Of a stretch of DNA of 64,000 nt, positions 1 through 9,607 are shown in pieces. Below the pieces are notes generated by a model, which had not been told where the DNA came from, made no database searches, and worked only from the letters and a program-made list of their open reading frames with translations. The stretch comes from Tetraselmis striata (taxonomy: Eukaryota; Chlorophyta; Chlorodendrophyceae; Chlorodendrales; Chlorodendraceae), in the NCBI GenBank assembly GCA_006384855.1, contig VCJN01000184.1:62001-126000 (forward strand), in the 5' to 3' direction. The position numbers and the translations under genes are program-made. The stretch's first letter is position 1, and each line of letters begins with the position of its first letter.

Positions 1-455
1 GCGAAACGCAGGTCCGCATCGGCAAGCGAGGCGCCGGTCAGGTCCGATTCGGCCATATCCGCATCGCGCAGGTCTGCGTCGTTGAACTGCGCGCCGGCGA
101 GGATCGCCTTTTCCAGGTCGACACCGCGCATCGATGCGCCGGTCATATTGGCGCGCGACAGGTCGGCCCGCTCCACTTCCGCGCGCCGGAGATCCGCGCC
201 GCTCAGGTCCGCCTCGACCAGCGAGGCCTCCTTCAGGTCGGCCTCGCGCAGGATGGCTCTTGAAAGATTTGCCTTCTCGATCGCGATTCCGCGCATTTCC
301 GCCAGCCGCAGATCGCAGCGCGGGCACTGTCCATTGTCCCTGAACCCGTCCAGCGCCGTTTGCGCAAAAGCCGCGTGTCCAAACGGCAGGCCGGCACCGA
401 GCAGGAGGGCAAGGACGGCCGAAGCCGCAGGCGTGACTGGGAATGCGCGTCTCAT
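1..455 (-). CDS. Secreted pentapeptide-repeat protein (C-terminus outside window)
   Basis: The minus strand is open from an ATG at 455 to the window edge, so the C-terminus is missing. An AGAGG ribosome site lies about 6 bases before the ATG. The first ~31 residues (basic start, hydrophobic core, AFAQ end) look like a Sec signal peptide. A short CPRC segment follows, then at least 18 consecutive five-residue repeats of A(D/N)LXX type (for example ANLSR, ADLKE, ADLSG, ADLRR). Such repeats fold as a right-handed quadrilateral beta helix. Export to the periplasm is inferred from the leader. The biochemical role is unknown; DNA-mimic roles known for some pentapeptide proteins are unlikely for an exported one. 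Confidence 0.85.
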   Translation of the reverse strand, partial: MRRAFPVTPAASAVLALLLGAGLPFGHAAFAQTALDGFRDNGQCPRCDLRLAEMRGIAIEKANLSRAILREADLKEASLVEADLSGADLRRAEVERADLSRANMTGASMRGVDLEKAILAGAQFNDADLRDADMAESDLTGASLADADLRF

Positions 456-717
456 GGGATCCTCTCGAAATGGTGTGCCTCCCTTTAATTTGGGGGCAAA
501 CGCGGGTCATTGTAAGGCCAAAGCCTCGCCGAGACCTTACCCCGCTCCGGCAATCCTCAAGAGAGTGCCGGAGCGGCGGCCCGCTCCCGGCCGGGAGCTT
601 GTCCGGCACGCGGTCGCACCAACCGCCTGTCCTTTGGGTGTGACGAAACGGGAATGCGGATATACTGCGGCTCCGGCCCGCAAGCGGGCGGGCCCGGCGG
701 CTTGGGAGGGCCTTTTC

Positions 718-1176
718 ATGAAAACCGCAAACGCTGTTCGGGCAGGCATCCTGCCAATCGCCGGCGTCTTGATGCTCGTGCTTGCGATGGCGCTGGCCGC
801 GCCCGCAGCCAAAGCCGCCAGTGTCGTCGCCCGCATCGACCTGTCGGACCAGCGCATGAAGATTTATGTCAACGGCCGCCACACCGCCACCTGGCCGGTC
901 TCCACGGCCCGGCGCGGCTATCGCACGCCCGTCGGCACCTTCCGGCCCGGACGCATGCATGTGCGCTATTTCTCGCGCAAATACGACAATTCGCCGATGC
1001 CCTATTCGGTGTTCTTTTACGGCGGATACGCCATTCACGGCACCACGGCGATCAAGAGCCTCGGCCGTCCGGCGTCGCACGGTTGCGTGCGCCTGCATCC
1101 CGAAAACGCGCGCCGGCTGTTCTCGCTGATCAAGCAGAACGGCAAACAGAATGCGCGAATCGTTATTACCCGGTAA
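718..1176 (+). CDS. L,D-transpeptidase (YkuD domain), exported
   Basis: The product is 152 residues. The ATG at 718 is chosen because GGGAGGG precedes it and residues 1-34 form a signal peptide ending AAKA; upstream in-frame sequence is not protein-like. The rest is a compact YkuD domain with the signature His107, then S120-H121-G122-C123-V124-R125-L. Cys123 is the predicted nucleophile. The family cross-links peptidoglycan 3-3 or attaches proteins to it in the periplasm. At one domain and no LysM or PG-binding module it is among the shortest L,D-transpeptidases. It stands alone between the divergent pentapeptide gene and the convergent patatin gene. Confidence 0.9.
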   Translation: MKTANAVRAGILPIAGVLMLVLAMALAAPAAKAASVVARIDLSDQRMKIYVNGRHTATWPVSTARRGYRTPVGTFRPGRMHVRYFSRKYDNSPMPYSVFFYGGYAIHGTTAIKSLGRPASHGCVRLHPENARRLFSLIKQNGKQNARIVITR

Positions 1177-1676
1177 CCTTTACAGGCGGTCGTTGCCCGG
1201 CGCGCATTGACGCAAGGCCGCCATTGCATATTGTGCCGGGGAACGCGCAGCCGACGCTCAAGTGCTCGGCGCAAGTCATCGCGGTGTCGCGGACCGGCCC
1301 TGCCGGTCTCGTCGGGGCCTGTGGCTTGAGAAGCCGGCGGGACGAAGGAAGACAGCGGGGTCGCATTTGCCGCCTTCCCTCGTCCGCCAAGTGCTGACGA
1401 CGCACTACCTGACTATCAGCGTGCCAATCATGCGGCAAAACCCTTGCCAAATGGTTGGCACGCTGTCGTTTCAAGATGCGGCACGCGGTTCGACACCCAC
1501 CACAAGATATTGAAGCCCTTAGGGATTTGCTAACCTTTGCGCCTTGCACTTCGCAACGCAGCGGCCCGAAGGATTAAGCGGCCGTTAACGCTGCGCCGGC
1601 GCGCAACCGAGCGGTGCACAGAAACGCAAAAAATATTTCGTTGAGGCGAATCGCCCGCCCGACACCATGGGGGCGG
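1177..1676. other. Intergenic region without convincing gene
   Basis: Five hundred bases between the converging transpeptidase and patatin genes. Short frames on both strands have no protein-like composition or ribosome site. The only structure seen is the inverted repeat listed at 1418-1464. Confidence 0.5.
1418..1464. repeat. Inverted repeat with a nested alternative hairpin
   Basis: AGCGTGCCAA (1418-1427) is perfectly complementary to TTGGCACGCT (1455-1464). A second TGCCAA at 1445-1450 can pair with the same TTGGCA (1455-1460) around a 4-base loop. The two pairings exclude each other. There is no T-run, so it is not a standard terminator; it may be an operator or RNA switch. Confidence 0.4.
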
Positions 1677-2693
1677 CTAAAGGAACTCCGCCCGCAGATC
1701 GATGCTCGAGCGATTGCCGATGGCGTCGAAACTTTCCGCCTCCCAGGCTTTCGCGGCATCGCGGCCGATGTCGTGCAAGTGCTTCAGGAAGCGCCATTCA
1801 GCGTTGACCTTGGACGAGGCCTGCAGCGGTTTCAGCCCTTCCGCCGAAATCCGGTGCATGTGCACCTTCTTGTAGTCCTTGCGGTCGAGCTTGCCGTCCT
1901 CGATCAGCCGGGTGACGAATTCGATCGCCCGCATCTCGCGCATCAGTGTGGAGTTGAAGGTGATCTCGTTCAGCCGGTTGAGGATCTCGCGCGCGCTCTT
2001 CGGCGTCTCCACGCGCTCCACCGGATTGATCTGCACGAGCACCGTATCGCTCGTGTCCGTGGCGCCGAACAGCGGAAACAGCGGCGGGTTGCCCATATAG
2101 CCGCCATCCCAATAGGGCACGCCGTCGATCTCCACCGCCTGGAAGAGATGCGGCAGGCAGGCCGAGGCCATCACCGCATCGAGATCGACCTCGCCCCCCG
2201 AAAACACCCGGATCTTGCCGGTGTGCACATTGGTGGCGGCGACGAAGAGCTGAATGCTGTCGCAGGCGCGCACCGCGTCGAAATCGACGGAGGCCTCGAC
2301 GACGTCGCGCAAGGGATTGATGTTGAGCGGATTGAACTCGTAAGGAGAGGAAAACCGCGAGGCGAGATCGAAGGCGATGAAGCTCGGCGACATGTCGAGG
2401 CTCCACTCGCCCATGATCATGTCGATCGGCGTGCGCTTGATCGGGCTGAGCCAGGCCTGGTCGCTCACCGCTTTCCAGAAGCGATAAAGCGCCTCGCGCG
2501 CGCCCTCGCGTCCGCCCTTGTGCAGCCCGTCGGCAAGCACGACGGCGTTCATGGCACCGGCCGAGGTGCCGCTGACGCCCTCGATGACGAAATTTTCGCT
2601 TTCGAGCAGCCAGTCGAGCACGCCCCAGGTGTAGGCGCCATGGGCGCCGCCGCCCTGGAGCGCCAGATTGATCGCCTTGGGTTGTGCGGTCAT
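1677..2693 (-). CDS. Patatin-like phospholipase
   Basis: The product is 338 residues. The start at 2693 is chosen because the patatin fold begins at once and AAGGGTG lies upstream; the frame itself runs open far into the neighbouring gene. Motifs: oxyanion-hole GGGAHGAY (14-21), nucleophile elbow GTSAG with Ser44, and the Asp of the dyad in YWDGGYMGNPP. The family hydrolyses acyl esters of lipids in the cytoplasm or at the membrane. It follows the 3-hydroxybutyrate dehydrogenase gene by about 56 bases on the same strand, so both probably share a transcript and act in PHB or lipid turnover (inference from the pairing). Confidence 0.9.
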   Translation of the reverse strand: MTAQPKAINLALQGGGAHGAYTWGVLDWLLESENFVIEGVSGTSAGAMNAVVLADGLHKGGREGAREALYRFWKAVSDQAWLSPIKRTPIDMIMGEWSLDMSPSFIAFDLASRFSSPYEFNPLNINPLRDVVEASVDFDAVRACDSIQLFVAATNVHTGKIRVFSGGEVDLDAVMASACLPHLFQAVEIDGVPYWDGGYMGNPPLFPLFGATDTSDTVLVQINPVERVETPKSAREILNRLNEITFNSTLMREMRAIEFVTRLIEDGKLDRKDYKKVHMHRISAEGLKPLQASSKVNAEWRFLKHLHDIGRDAAKAWEAESFDAIGNRSSIDLRAEFL

Positions 2694-2749
2694 GGGGGCA
2701 CCCTTGAGTGCGAGGATGGTTCGACGGCGACCGGAGATCCGCTCGCCCG

Positions 2750-3532
2750 TTACTGCGCCACCCAGCCGCCGTCGAGCTGCTGCAGCGACCCGGTGATGCA
2801 GGAGGCGGCGTCCGAGGTGAGATAGAGCGCCATGGCGGCCACCTGGTCGACGGTGACGAATTCCTTGGTCGGCTGCGCGGCAAGAAGCACGTCGCGCTTC
2901 ACCTGTTCTTCCGTCAGCCCGCGCGCCTTCATCGTGTCGGGGATCTGCGCCTCGACAAGCGGCGTCCAGACATAGCCCGGACAGATCGCGTTCACGGTGA
3001 TGCCGGACTGCGCGACTTCCAGCGCGACCGTCTTGGTCAGACCGGCGATGCCGTGTTTGGCCGCGACATAGGCGCCCTTGAAGGGCGAGGCAACCAGCGC
3101 ATGGGCCGACGCCGTGTTGATGATCCGGCCCCAGCCCTTTTCCTTCATGCCGGGCACGGCGGCGCGGATCGTGTGGAAGGCGGAGGACAGGTTGATCGCG
3201 ATGATCGCGTCCCATTTCTCGACCGGGAACTCCTCGATCTTGGAGACATACTGGATGCCGGCGTTGTTCACCAGGATGTCGACCGCGCCGAAGGTCTCGA
3301 CCGCTTCCCCCATCATCGCGGCGATCTCGTCGGGCTTGGTCATGTCGGCGCCGGAATAGACGCATTTGACGCCGTGTTCCTTTTCGATGCCCGCCCGCTC
3401 TTTCTCGATGGCCTCCGCGTCGCCGAAGCCGTTGATTACGACATTGGCGCCGTTCTTGGCAAAGGTCTGCGCAATCGCGAGACCGATCCCGGAGGTCGAA
3501 CCGGTGACAAGAGCCGTCTTGGAGCTGAGCAT
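2750..3532 (-). CDS. bdhA: 3-hydroxybutyrate dehydrogenase (SDR family)
   Basis: The product is 260 residues, the usual length for D-3-hydroxybutyrate dehydrogenase. The start at 3532 is preferred over earlier in-frame Met codons because AAGGGG sits about 8 bases upstream and the Rossmann fold begins immediately. Motifs: TGSTSGIG (10-17) for NAD binding, NNAG (89-92), catalytic Ser142, Tyr155 and Lys159 (YVAAK), and a C-terminal LDGGWVAQ typical of BdhA. It oxidises D-3-hydroxybutyrate to acetoacetate during polyhydroxybutyrate use, in the cytoplasm. A patatin-like lipase gene follows on the same strand. Confidence 0.93.
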   Translation of the reverse strand: MLSSKTALVTGSTSGIGLAIAQTFAKNGANVVINGFGDAEAIEKERAGIEKEHGVKCVYSGADMTKPDEIAAMMGEAVETFGAVDILVNNAGIQYVSKIEEFPVEKWDAIIAINLSSAFHTIRAAVPGMKEKGWGRIINTASAHALVASPFKGAYVAAKHGIAGLTKTVALEVAQSGITVNAICPGYVWTPLVEAQIPDTMKARGLTEEQVKRDVLLAAQPTKEFVTVDQVAAMALYLTSDAASCITGSLQQLDGGWVAQ

Positions 3533-3684
3533 GAAATTCCCCTTCGTCGCCATGGCCGCCCGAACCGTCACGCGGCGCGCCGGCGCTCATAGAACATGAG
3601 ATCGCATTGCACTGCAACATGGGCCGCGAAGCCCCACGCGACAAGGTGCGTCGGCCGAGATCGCCTATCGCGCGGGCGGACAGC

Positions 3685-4525
3685 TCAGTCCTCCGGCACT
3701 TGCGGTCCGCCGCCGGACGGCATCTGCCATTCGCGCAGGATGTAATAGCCGCCGGTGAGGATGCCGCTTGCCAGTATTACGGCAACCAGATTCAAGCCTT
3801 CCACGACAAAAAGCCCCAAAATCCCGCCTGGATAGCCCGTCACCGGAAAACCGAACAAAAACTATAGAATCCCGTGAGGACCATTACGGGAAGGGTAGCC
3901 GCGACTCCTGCAAGAACCATTGGTGCACCCAGCGACCAGACGGTGTCGAATACCTTTCCAACAGGCAGATGCTCATCACATGCCACCGCCGAAAGAACGA
4001 GGCTTAAGCTCGCCGCCGGAGACAATGCGAACAACCCGAAAATCAAAAGCAACACACCTTCCACAAATAACGCGAGGAAGGAGGCATTTCCAAAAAACCG
4101 ACTGTAGAAAAAAGCCAGGAATGATCAAGATAACGAAGCCGGAAATGATAAAAAAAACAAGCCATGAAATATATAAAACGAAAGTCCAACCAATGAATTT
4201 CAGCTCGCGCAATCCGAACCTCAAATGAATTACCCAAGGCTTCTCCCCAAGCATGAGACCGCGGATCCACGCAACGGCAATTGAAGGGATATATACAAAT
4301 GGCGTTAAATTAAACAAAACAAGAAGAATAATTTCTTTTTCGCTCAACCATAATGATTTATCAAACAAAAAACCCCAAGTATCTATTTCCCCAATTCCAA
4401 GGTAAAAATATAATAAATACTTGAACAGAAGCCATCCGGCACAAATTCGAAAGAGCCATTCCGATATTGGAAAACAGCGCAATGTAGGTGCCCGCCAATA
4501 GCCGACGCGTGGTTTGAAAGAGCAT
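3685..4525 (-). pseudogene. Decayed, AT-rich paralogue of the adjacent membrane protein
   Basis: Pieces in three frames align in order with the intact-like copy at 4577-5355. The start MLFQTTRRLL matches MLFKTTGRLF; the middle SIAVAWIRGLMLGEKP matches SIAVAWHRCLLMEERP; SLSLVLSAVACDE matches FSLVLPAVALDE; the C-terminal LTGGYYILREWQMPSGGG is nearly identical. At least three frame changes and an in-frame stop separate the pieces. The segment 4050-4560 is markedly richer in A and T than its surroundings, consistent with relaxed selection or with a different origin of that half. A non-functional tandem duplicate is the best reading. Confidence 0.8.
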
Positions 4526-4576
4526 TCTTGCGAAGTCCTTGGATTGAAAACATCGTTCTGAGAGAACGAAATCAGC

Positions 4577-5355
4577 TCAGTCCTGCGGCACCTGCGGTCC
4601 GCCGCCGGACGGCATCTGACGTTCGCGCAGGATGTAGTAGCCGCCGGTCAAGACGCTGACCTGCAGGGCCGTTGCCGAGATCTGCAGGGCGAGGGTGAGA
4701 ATGAACACCGCGATGCCCGCGAAGACGCTCGCCCCCCCGGCCGCGAGCAGACCGACGACGAAGGTCCCACCGCCGATCACGAGCGAAAGACCGGTCGCCG
4801 CGAAGGACATCGGCAAACCCAACCCCTCGCTGTCGCTGAACGCCTCGCCGAAGCCGAGTGGTTCATCCAGCGCGACGGCGGGCAGAACAAGGCTGAACCG
4901 CAGCATGAAGGGAAGGACCACCAGGACAACCGCAGCCGTCATGACGACAAAGGTCAAGACGCCCAGCGTGGCAACCACAAAGGCTAGGGCCCCACCGGGA
5001 TCATCAGGACCATCATGATCAGCATAACCACGAGAAACTTCCCCGCGTAGCGCAGCTCGCGGCCGCCGACGGTGAGATGCAGCCAGCCCGGCCGCTCCTC
5101 CATCAGCAGGCAACGGTGCCAGGCAACCGCAATGGAGGCATTGCCGAGGATATAGGCAGCGGCAAAGACAAGCGTCGCCGCGAAATGGGCCACGCTGAAC
5201 GCGAACGGCTCCTGGGGCGCGAGGCCGAACAGCACCGCTTGGCCAATCAGAAAGATCGCAAACCAGGCCCAGCAGATTTTGAGGAAGGTCTCGAAGTTGG
5301 CGAAAAGCGCCTTGAACGCGCCGATAAAAAGCCGGCCGGTCGTCTTGAACAGCAT
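4577..5355 (-). CDS. Multi-pass membrane protein of unknown function, one apparent frameshift
   Basis: About 259 residues read across two frames: MLFKTTGRLF to LMIPVG, then ALAFVVATLG to the end. The change falls at about 4990, where one more G in the GGGGCCC run would restore one frame. Five or six hydrophobic segments are visible, with the family motif RFSLVLPAVALDEPLGFGEA shared with the genes on either side. The C-terminus is hydrophilic (MPSGGGPQVPQD). The motif recalls the glycerophosphodiesterase membrane-domain family, but I cannot assign it. A strict reading would call it a pseudogene; a sequencing error in a homopolymer is at least as likely. Confidence 0.65.
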
Positions 5356-5501
5356 GAATCCCCCGAAAACACCAGTAACCGTTACGGCAGCAGGCCGCGC
5401 GACGGTTGAAACAGGGTTGCACTATTCCAACCTGCGCGCGCAGAGGCAAGGCGGTTGACGGCAGGAACCGACGTCAGCCGTGACTTTTCCAAACGAACGC
5501 G

Positions 5502-6416
5502 TCAGCGCCGCCGCTTGTCCGAGAGACCACGCACGGCATCCACGGCCCGCGCCGCCGTTTCGCGCGTCGCCTTGCGGCGGCGCACTTCAGCCTCGGCCAG
5601 TTCCGCCGTCTTGAGACCGACCTCCTCGGCATAGCGTTCGCGTGCAAGTGCATAGGCCGTCGTGTGCAGGTTGGCGAAGAGCCAGGTGACGATCACCATC
5701 GCTCCCATGGGAAACAGCGCGGAGCGCAATTGCGCGAGCGCGCCCATATCGCTGATCAGTGCGCCAAGCAGCATCAGCACCAGCGACCAGATCCAGACGC
5801 CGATGCCGGCAAGCAGCGTCACGGCAAGGGCTGCGACCGCCAGCGCCCAGCCGATGCCGCGGGTCAGCGCCCAGGATTCCTTCAGCGTCATGTCGTCGTC
5901 GAGGGCGGCCGCCGGCAGCACCAGCGAGAGGCGCTGCACCAGCATCAGCGCCACGAAGGGCGCGGCGACGAGCGCGAAGACCCCGATCGGCCCCAAAAGC
6001 GGCACCAGGACGCCGCCGAGCATGACGAGCGGCAGCAGGGTCAGCACGCCAAGGAGACCGAGGATCACAAGCTTCCACGCAACCCGGAGATTGCGCGCGC
6101 CGAAGGCGAGGGGAAACTCGCGCGCGCCGAGAAGAATGCGCCGCAGATAGGCGACCCCGATGGAAAAGCCGGCAAGCAGATTGGCAATCACGGCCAGCAG
6201 CCGCAGGGCCGCCTCGCGCTCGGCGGTCTCGGTTCCCTCCACGATGGGCTCCATCATGTAGGAGCCGGTGGTGAAGCCTTCCGCCGGCATCAGCGCGGAG
6301 CTGATCGCCACGTTCAGCAGGACGAGAAGGAGCATGTAGCCCCAGCCGGACGCGAACAGCGTCGCAAGACGCTTGCGCGCCAGATCGAGCGTGCGGCTCA
6401 GAACCACCAGAAGCAT
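5502..6416 (-). CDS. Multi-pass membrane protein, paralogue of the two downstream copies
   Basis: The product is 304 residues. The start at 6416 is chosen for the GGGGAGA ribosome site upstream and because the hydrophobic N-terminus begins there. Six or so membrane segments are visible, with the motif RLSLVLPAAALDDDMTLKES around residue 165-185 that also occurs in the two neighbouring copies. The C-terminus (about 265-304) is charged and helix-prone (ELAEAEVRRRKATRE). It is the longest and only uninterrupted member of this three-gene tandem family. Function is unknown; nothing catalytic can be seen. Confidence 0.75.
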   Translation of the reverse strand: MLLVVLSRTLDLARKRLATLFASGWGYMLLLVLLNVAISSALMPAEGFTTGSYMMEPIVEGTETAEREAALRLLAVIANLLAGFSIGVAYLRRILLGAREFPLAFGARNLRVAWKLVILGLLGVLTLLPLVMLGGVLVPLLGPIGVFALVAAPFVALMLVQRLSLVLPAAALDDDMTLKESWALTRGIGWALAVAALAVTLLAGIGVWIWSLVLMLLGALISDMGALAQLRSALFPMGAMVIVTWLFANLHTTAYALARERYAEEVGLKTAELAEAEVRRRKATRETAARAVDAVRGLSDKRRR

Positions 6417-6613
6417 GCCTGTCTCCCCGTTTCCTTTCAGATGCGGGTTTGCACGGTCCGGGTCAAGGCATGGCGCGCGCCCCTTGCGCACAAGGGTGGC
6501 GCGCCCTATTCAAACGGCGTTAGTCTGCACGCAAGGTCCGTGAGGATTTCGCGCGGGCGCAGCGGCCGACTTGGCCTCCCGGACGGATCGAACGCCATGA
6601 CTGGATTGACCCC

Positions 6614-7885
6614 ATGAAAAGCGACCTCCACAGCCACAGCGAACGCAGCGGACCGGCGCCGCGCCGGGTCTCGGTGCCCGTCAAGGTCGGCTCGGTCACG
6701 GTCGGTGGCGGCGCGCCGGTCGTCGTGCAGTCGATGACCAACACCGACACCGCCGACATCGACGCCACCGTCGCGCAGGTGTCCGCGCTCGCCACGGCCG
6801 GCTCGGAGATCGTGCGCGTCACCGTCGACCGCGACGAGGCCGCCGCCGCCGTGCCGCGCATCCGCGAGCGGCTCGACCGCATCGGCTGCCATGTGCCGCT
6901 CGTCGGCGACTTCCACTATATCGGTCACAAGCTTCTGGCCGATCACCCGGCCTGCGCCGAGACGCTGGCCAAATACCGCATCAATCCGGGCAACGTCGGC
7001 TTCAAGGACAAGCGCGACCGGCAGTTCTCCGACATCATCGAGATCGCGCTGAAACACGACAAGCCGGTGCGCATCGGCGTCAACTGGGGCTCGCTCGACC
7101 AGGAGCTTCTCACCCATCTGATGGACGAGAACGCAAAGCTTGCCGCCCCCGCCCCCGCCGACGCGGTGATGCGCGAGGCGATCATCCGCTCAGGGCTCCT
7201 CTCGGCGGAACGCGCCGAGGCGCTCGGCATGGGCCGCGACAAGATCATTCTCTCCGCCAAGGTCAGCCAGGTGCAGGACCTGATCTCGGTCTATGCGGAT
7301 CTGGCGGCACGCTGCGACTATGCGCTCCACCTCGGCCTCACCGAGGCCGGCATGGGCACCAAGGGCATCGTCGCCTCGGCCGCCTCCATGGGCATCCTGC
7401 TGCAGCAGGGCATCGGCGACACCATCCGCGTGTCGCTGACGCCGGAACCGGGCGGCGACCGCACCCGCGAGGTGCAGGTGGCGCAGGAACTCCTCCAGGT
7501 GATGGGCTTCCGCTCCTTCGTTCCGGTCGTCGCGGCCTGCCCGGGCTGCGGGCGCACCACCTCGACGGTGTTCCAGGAACTGGCGCAGGACATCCAGGAC
7601 AACCTGCGGGTCTCCATGCCGGTGTGGCGGGAGAAATACCCCGGCGTCGAGACCCTCAACGTCGCGGTGATGGGCTGCATCGTCAACGGACCGGGCGAGA
7701 GCAAATTCGCCGACATCGGCATCTCGCTGCCCGGCACCGGAGAGACGCCGGCAGCGCCCGTTTTCGTCGACGGCAAGAAGGTCGCCACCCTGCGCGGCGC
7801 CAACATCGCCGACGACTTCAAGAAGATGGTCGACGACTATATCGAGACCCGCTTCGGCGGCGACGCGCGGTCCGCCGCCCAATGA
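6614..7885 (+). CDS. ispG: 4-hydroxy-3-methylbut-2-enyl diphosphate synthase
   Basis: The product is 423 residues, normal for bacterial IspG/GcpE. The N-terminal TIM-barrel region carries [17 protein letters not shown]; the C-terminal 4Fe-4S domain has the conserved cysteines in [14 protein letters not shown] and in [14 protein letters not shown]. It converts methylerythritol cyclodiphosphate to HMBPP with a 4Fe-4S cluster in the penultimate step of the MEP isoprenoid pathway, in the cytoplasm. Its stop codon overlaps the ATG of the next gene (ATGA), so it leads an operon with the pyridoxal-kinase-like gene and the DUF429 gene. Confidence 0.96.
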   Translation: MKSDLHSHSERSGPAPRRVSVPVKVGSVTVGGGAPVVVQSMTNTDTADIDATVAQVSALATAGSEIVRVTVDRDEAAAAVPRIRERLDRIGCHVPLVGDFHYIGHKLLADHPACAETLAKYRINPGNVGFKDKRDRQFSDIIEIALKHDKPVRIGVNWGSLDQELLTHLMDENAKLAAPAPADAVMREAIIRSGLLSAERAEALGMGRDKIILSAKVSQVQDLISVYADLAARCDYALHLGLTEAGMGTKGIVASAASMGILLQQGIGDTIRVSLTPEPGGDRTREVQVAQELLQVMGFRSFVPVVAACPGCGRTTSTVFQELAQDIQDNLRVSMPVWREKYPGVETLNVAVMGCIVNGPGESKFADIGISLPGTGETPAAPVFVDGKKVATLRGANIADDFKKMVDDYIETRFGGDARSAAQ

Positions 7886-8764
7886 GCGCGCCCGCGCCGC
7901 CCCCCGCCCGGGCGGATATTCTCGTCGTCAATTCGCAGGTGGTGCGCGGCGCCGTGGGCGGGCGCATCGCAAGTTTCGCGCTGGAGCGCATCGGCCATCG
8001 CGTCTGGTTCCTGCCGACCGTGCTCCTGCCCTGGCACCCGGGTCAGGGACGCGGCGAGCGCCATGTCGCCGACGACGTCACCTTTGCCGCGCTGGTCGAC
8101 GACCTGATCGGCGCAAATGGCCTCTCCGGCATCGGCGCCGTGGTCTCCGGTTATCTCGGCAGCGCCGCCCAGGCCGGCAACATCGCCCGGCTGGTCACGG
8201 CCGTGCGCAAGGCCAATCCGCAGGCGCTCTATGTCTGCGATCCGGTGAGCGGCGACCGCGCCGGCCTCTATGTTGCCGAGGAAACTGCCGCCGCCATGCG
8301 CGATAGGCTGCTGCCGCTCGCCGATATCGCGACCCCCAAACCTCTTCGAACTGGAATGGATGTCCGGGCGCAGCGTGTCGACGGAAATGGACGCGATCTC
8401 GGCGGCCCGCTCCCTCGGCCCCGCCCGGGTGCTGGTCACCTCGGCGCCGGCCATGCGACGCAACTCCGTCTCCAACCTCCTGGTCGACGAAAAGTCCGCC
8501 ATCGCGGCGGAGCATGGGGCGATCGCCGATGCGCCGAATGGCACCGGCGACCTGATGGCCGCCCTGTTCACCGCCAACCTGCTGGCCGGGCACCCGGACG
8601 AAATCGCGCTCAAGCGCTCCGCCGCCTCGGTGTTCGAGCTGGTCGCCCGTTCGGTCAAACGCGGCGCCCGCGACCTGCTGGTTTCCTGGGAGCAGGCAGC
8701 CCTGGTGCAGCCGATGGCTCTTGTCTCGAGCCGGCGGGTGATGGACGCGCCGATCCGCGCATGA
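7882..8764 (+). CDS. pdxY: Pyridoxal kinase-like protein, one apparent frameshift
   Basis: The first ~150 residues ([20 protein letters not shown], then [10 protein letters not shown] and VCDPVSGD) are in one frame, and the rest ([10 protein letters not shown], then [20 protein letters not shown]) is in another. The change is at about 8340, where one A too many in CCCAAACC breaks the conserved TPNLFE segment. Family features are the substrate loop near the N-terminus and the GTGD anion hole with catalytic Asp. The enzyme phosphorylates pyridoxal/pyridoxine to PLP in the salvage pathway. It overlaps ispG by ATGA. Total ~293 residues is normal for PdxY/PdxK. A sequencing error is the likely explanation. 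Confidence 0.8.
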
Positions 8765-8777
8765 GTGAGGACTCCTG

Positions 8778-9494
8778 ATGAAGGTTGCCGGTGTCGATGG
8801 TTGCAAGAAAGGCTGGATCGTCGTCAGCCGCGACCTCGGTGGAGCCGTCGTCCCGACCATCGCCGTCGTCCCGCATTTCGGCGAGATCATCGCCGATAAA
8901 ACCCTTGCCGTGATCGCCGTCGACATGCCCATCGGTCTTCCCGACCGCTCCGGGCCGAAAGGCCGGGGGCCTGAGCGGCACGTACGCCCGTTGCTCGGCC
9001 AGCGCCAGTCCTCGGTGTTCTCCGTGCCCTCGCGCGCCGCCGTCTTCAGCGACGAGTACCGAGACGCCTGCGAAACAGCACTCGCCACCTCCGACCCGCC
9101 GAAGAAGGTGTCAAAGCAGGCGTTCTACCTCTTTCCCAAGATCCGGGAGATTGATGCGCTGATCACACCAGCGCTGGAAGACCGGGTTTATGAGGTCCAT
9201 CCCGAACTTGCCTTCTGGCGGCTTAATGGGGAAGAAGCCATGAGCCTGCCGAAGAAGGTGAAGTCACGGGCGAATCCTGCCGGCTTGGAACAACGGAAAA
9301 GACTTCTTGAGGCCAGTGGCTTCGACCGCGCCTTCCTCGATCAACGCCCACCAAAGGGGGCTGGCGTGGATGACTTAATCGACGCCTGTGTTGGCGCCGT
9401 GATCGCGCAACGGATTGCAGATGGGGAGGCGATGCCTTTTCCGCCCGCGTTCGAGCGCGACGCCAAGGGGCTGCGCATGGCGATCTGGGCCTGA
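8778..9494 (+). CDS. DUF429 family protein
   Basis: The product is 238 residues, beginning 13 bases after the kinase stop with GAGGA before the ATG, so it is third in the ispG operon. The sequence MKVAGVDGCKKGWIVV, then VIAVDMPIGLPD and DDLIDACVGAVIA, is characteristic of DUF429. These are predicted RNase H-like folds in which the acidic residues of VDG, VDMP and DDLIDA could bind metal. No activity is established that I can name. It is cytoplasmic, with no leader or membrane segment. Confidence 0.85.
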   Translation: MKVAGVDGCKKGWIVVSRDLGGAVVPTIAVVPHFGEIIADKTLAVIAVDMPIGLPDRSGPKGRGPERHVRPLLGQRQSSVFSVPSRAAVFSDEYRDACETALATSDPPKKVSKQAFYLFPKIREIDALITPALEDRVYEVHPELAFWRLNGEEAMSLPKKVKSRANPAGLEQRKRLLEASGFDRAFLDQRPPKGAGVDDLIDACVGAVIAQRIADGEAMPFPPAFERDAKGLRMAIWA

Positions 9495-9607
9495 CGGCGG
9501 GCGAAGCGTTCCGACGCCAAGGCGGGGAACCACAAGAGCCATGCGCGCCGCAGGGCACGAGGGGGACTGGAACGGCAGGGGTCCGGGGCGCGGCGAGGCC
9601 CCGCCGA

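Noticed and set aside
1166-1549. Minus-strand 127-codon frame in the 1177-1676 gap
   Set aside because: No ribosome site or recognisable domain, and it overlaps the end of the transpeptidase gene.
1614-2825. Plus-strand 403-codon open frame
   Set aside because: It is antisense to the patatin gene, whose catalytic motifs are certain.
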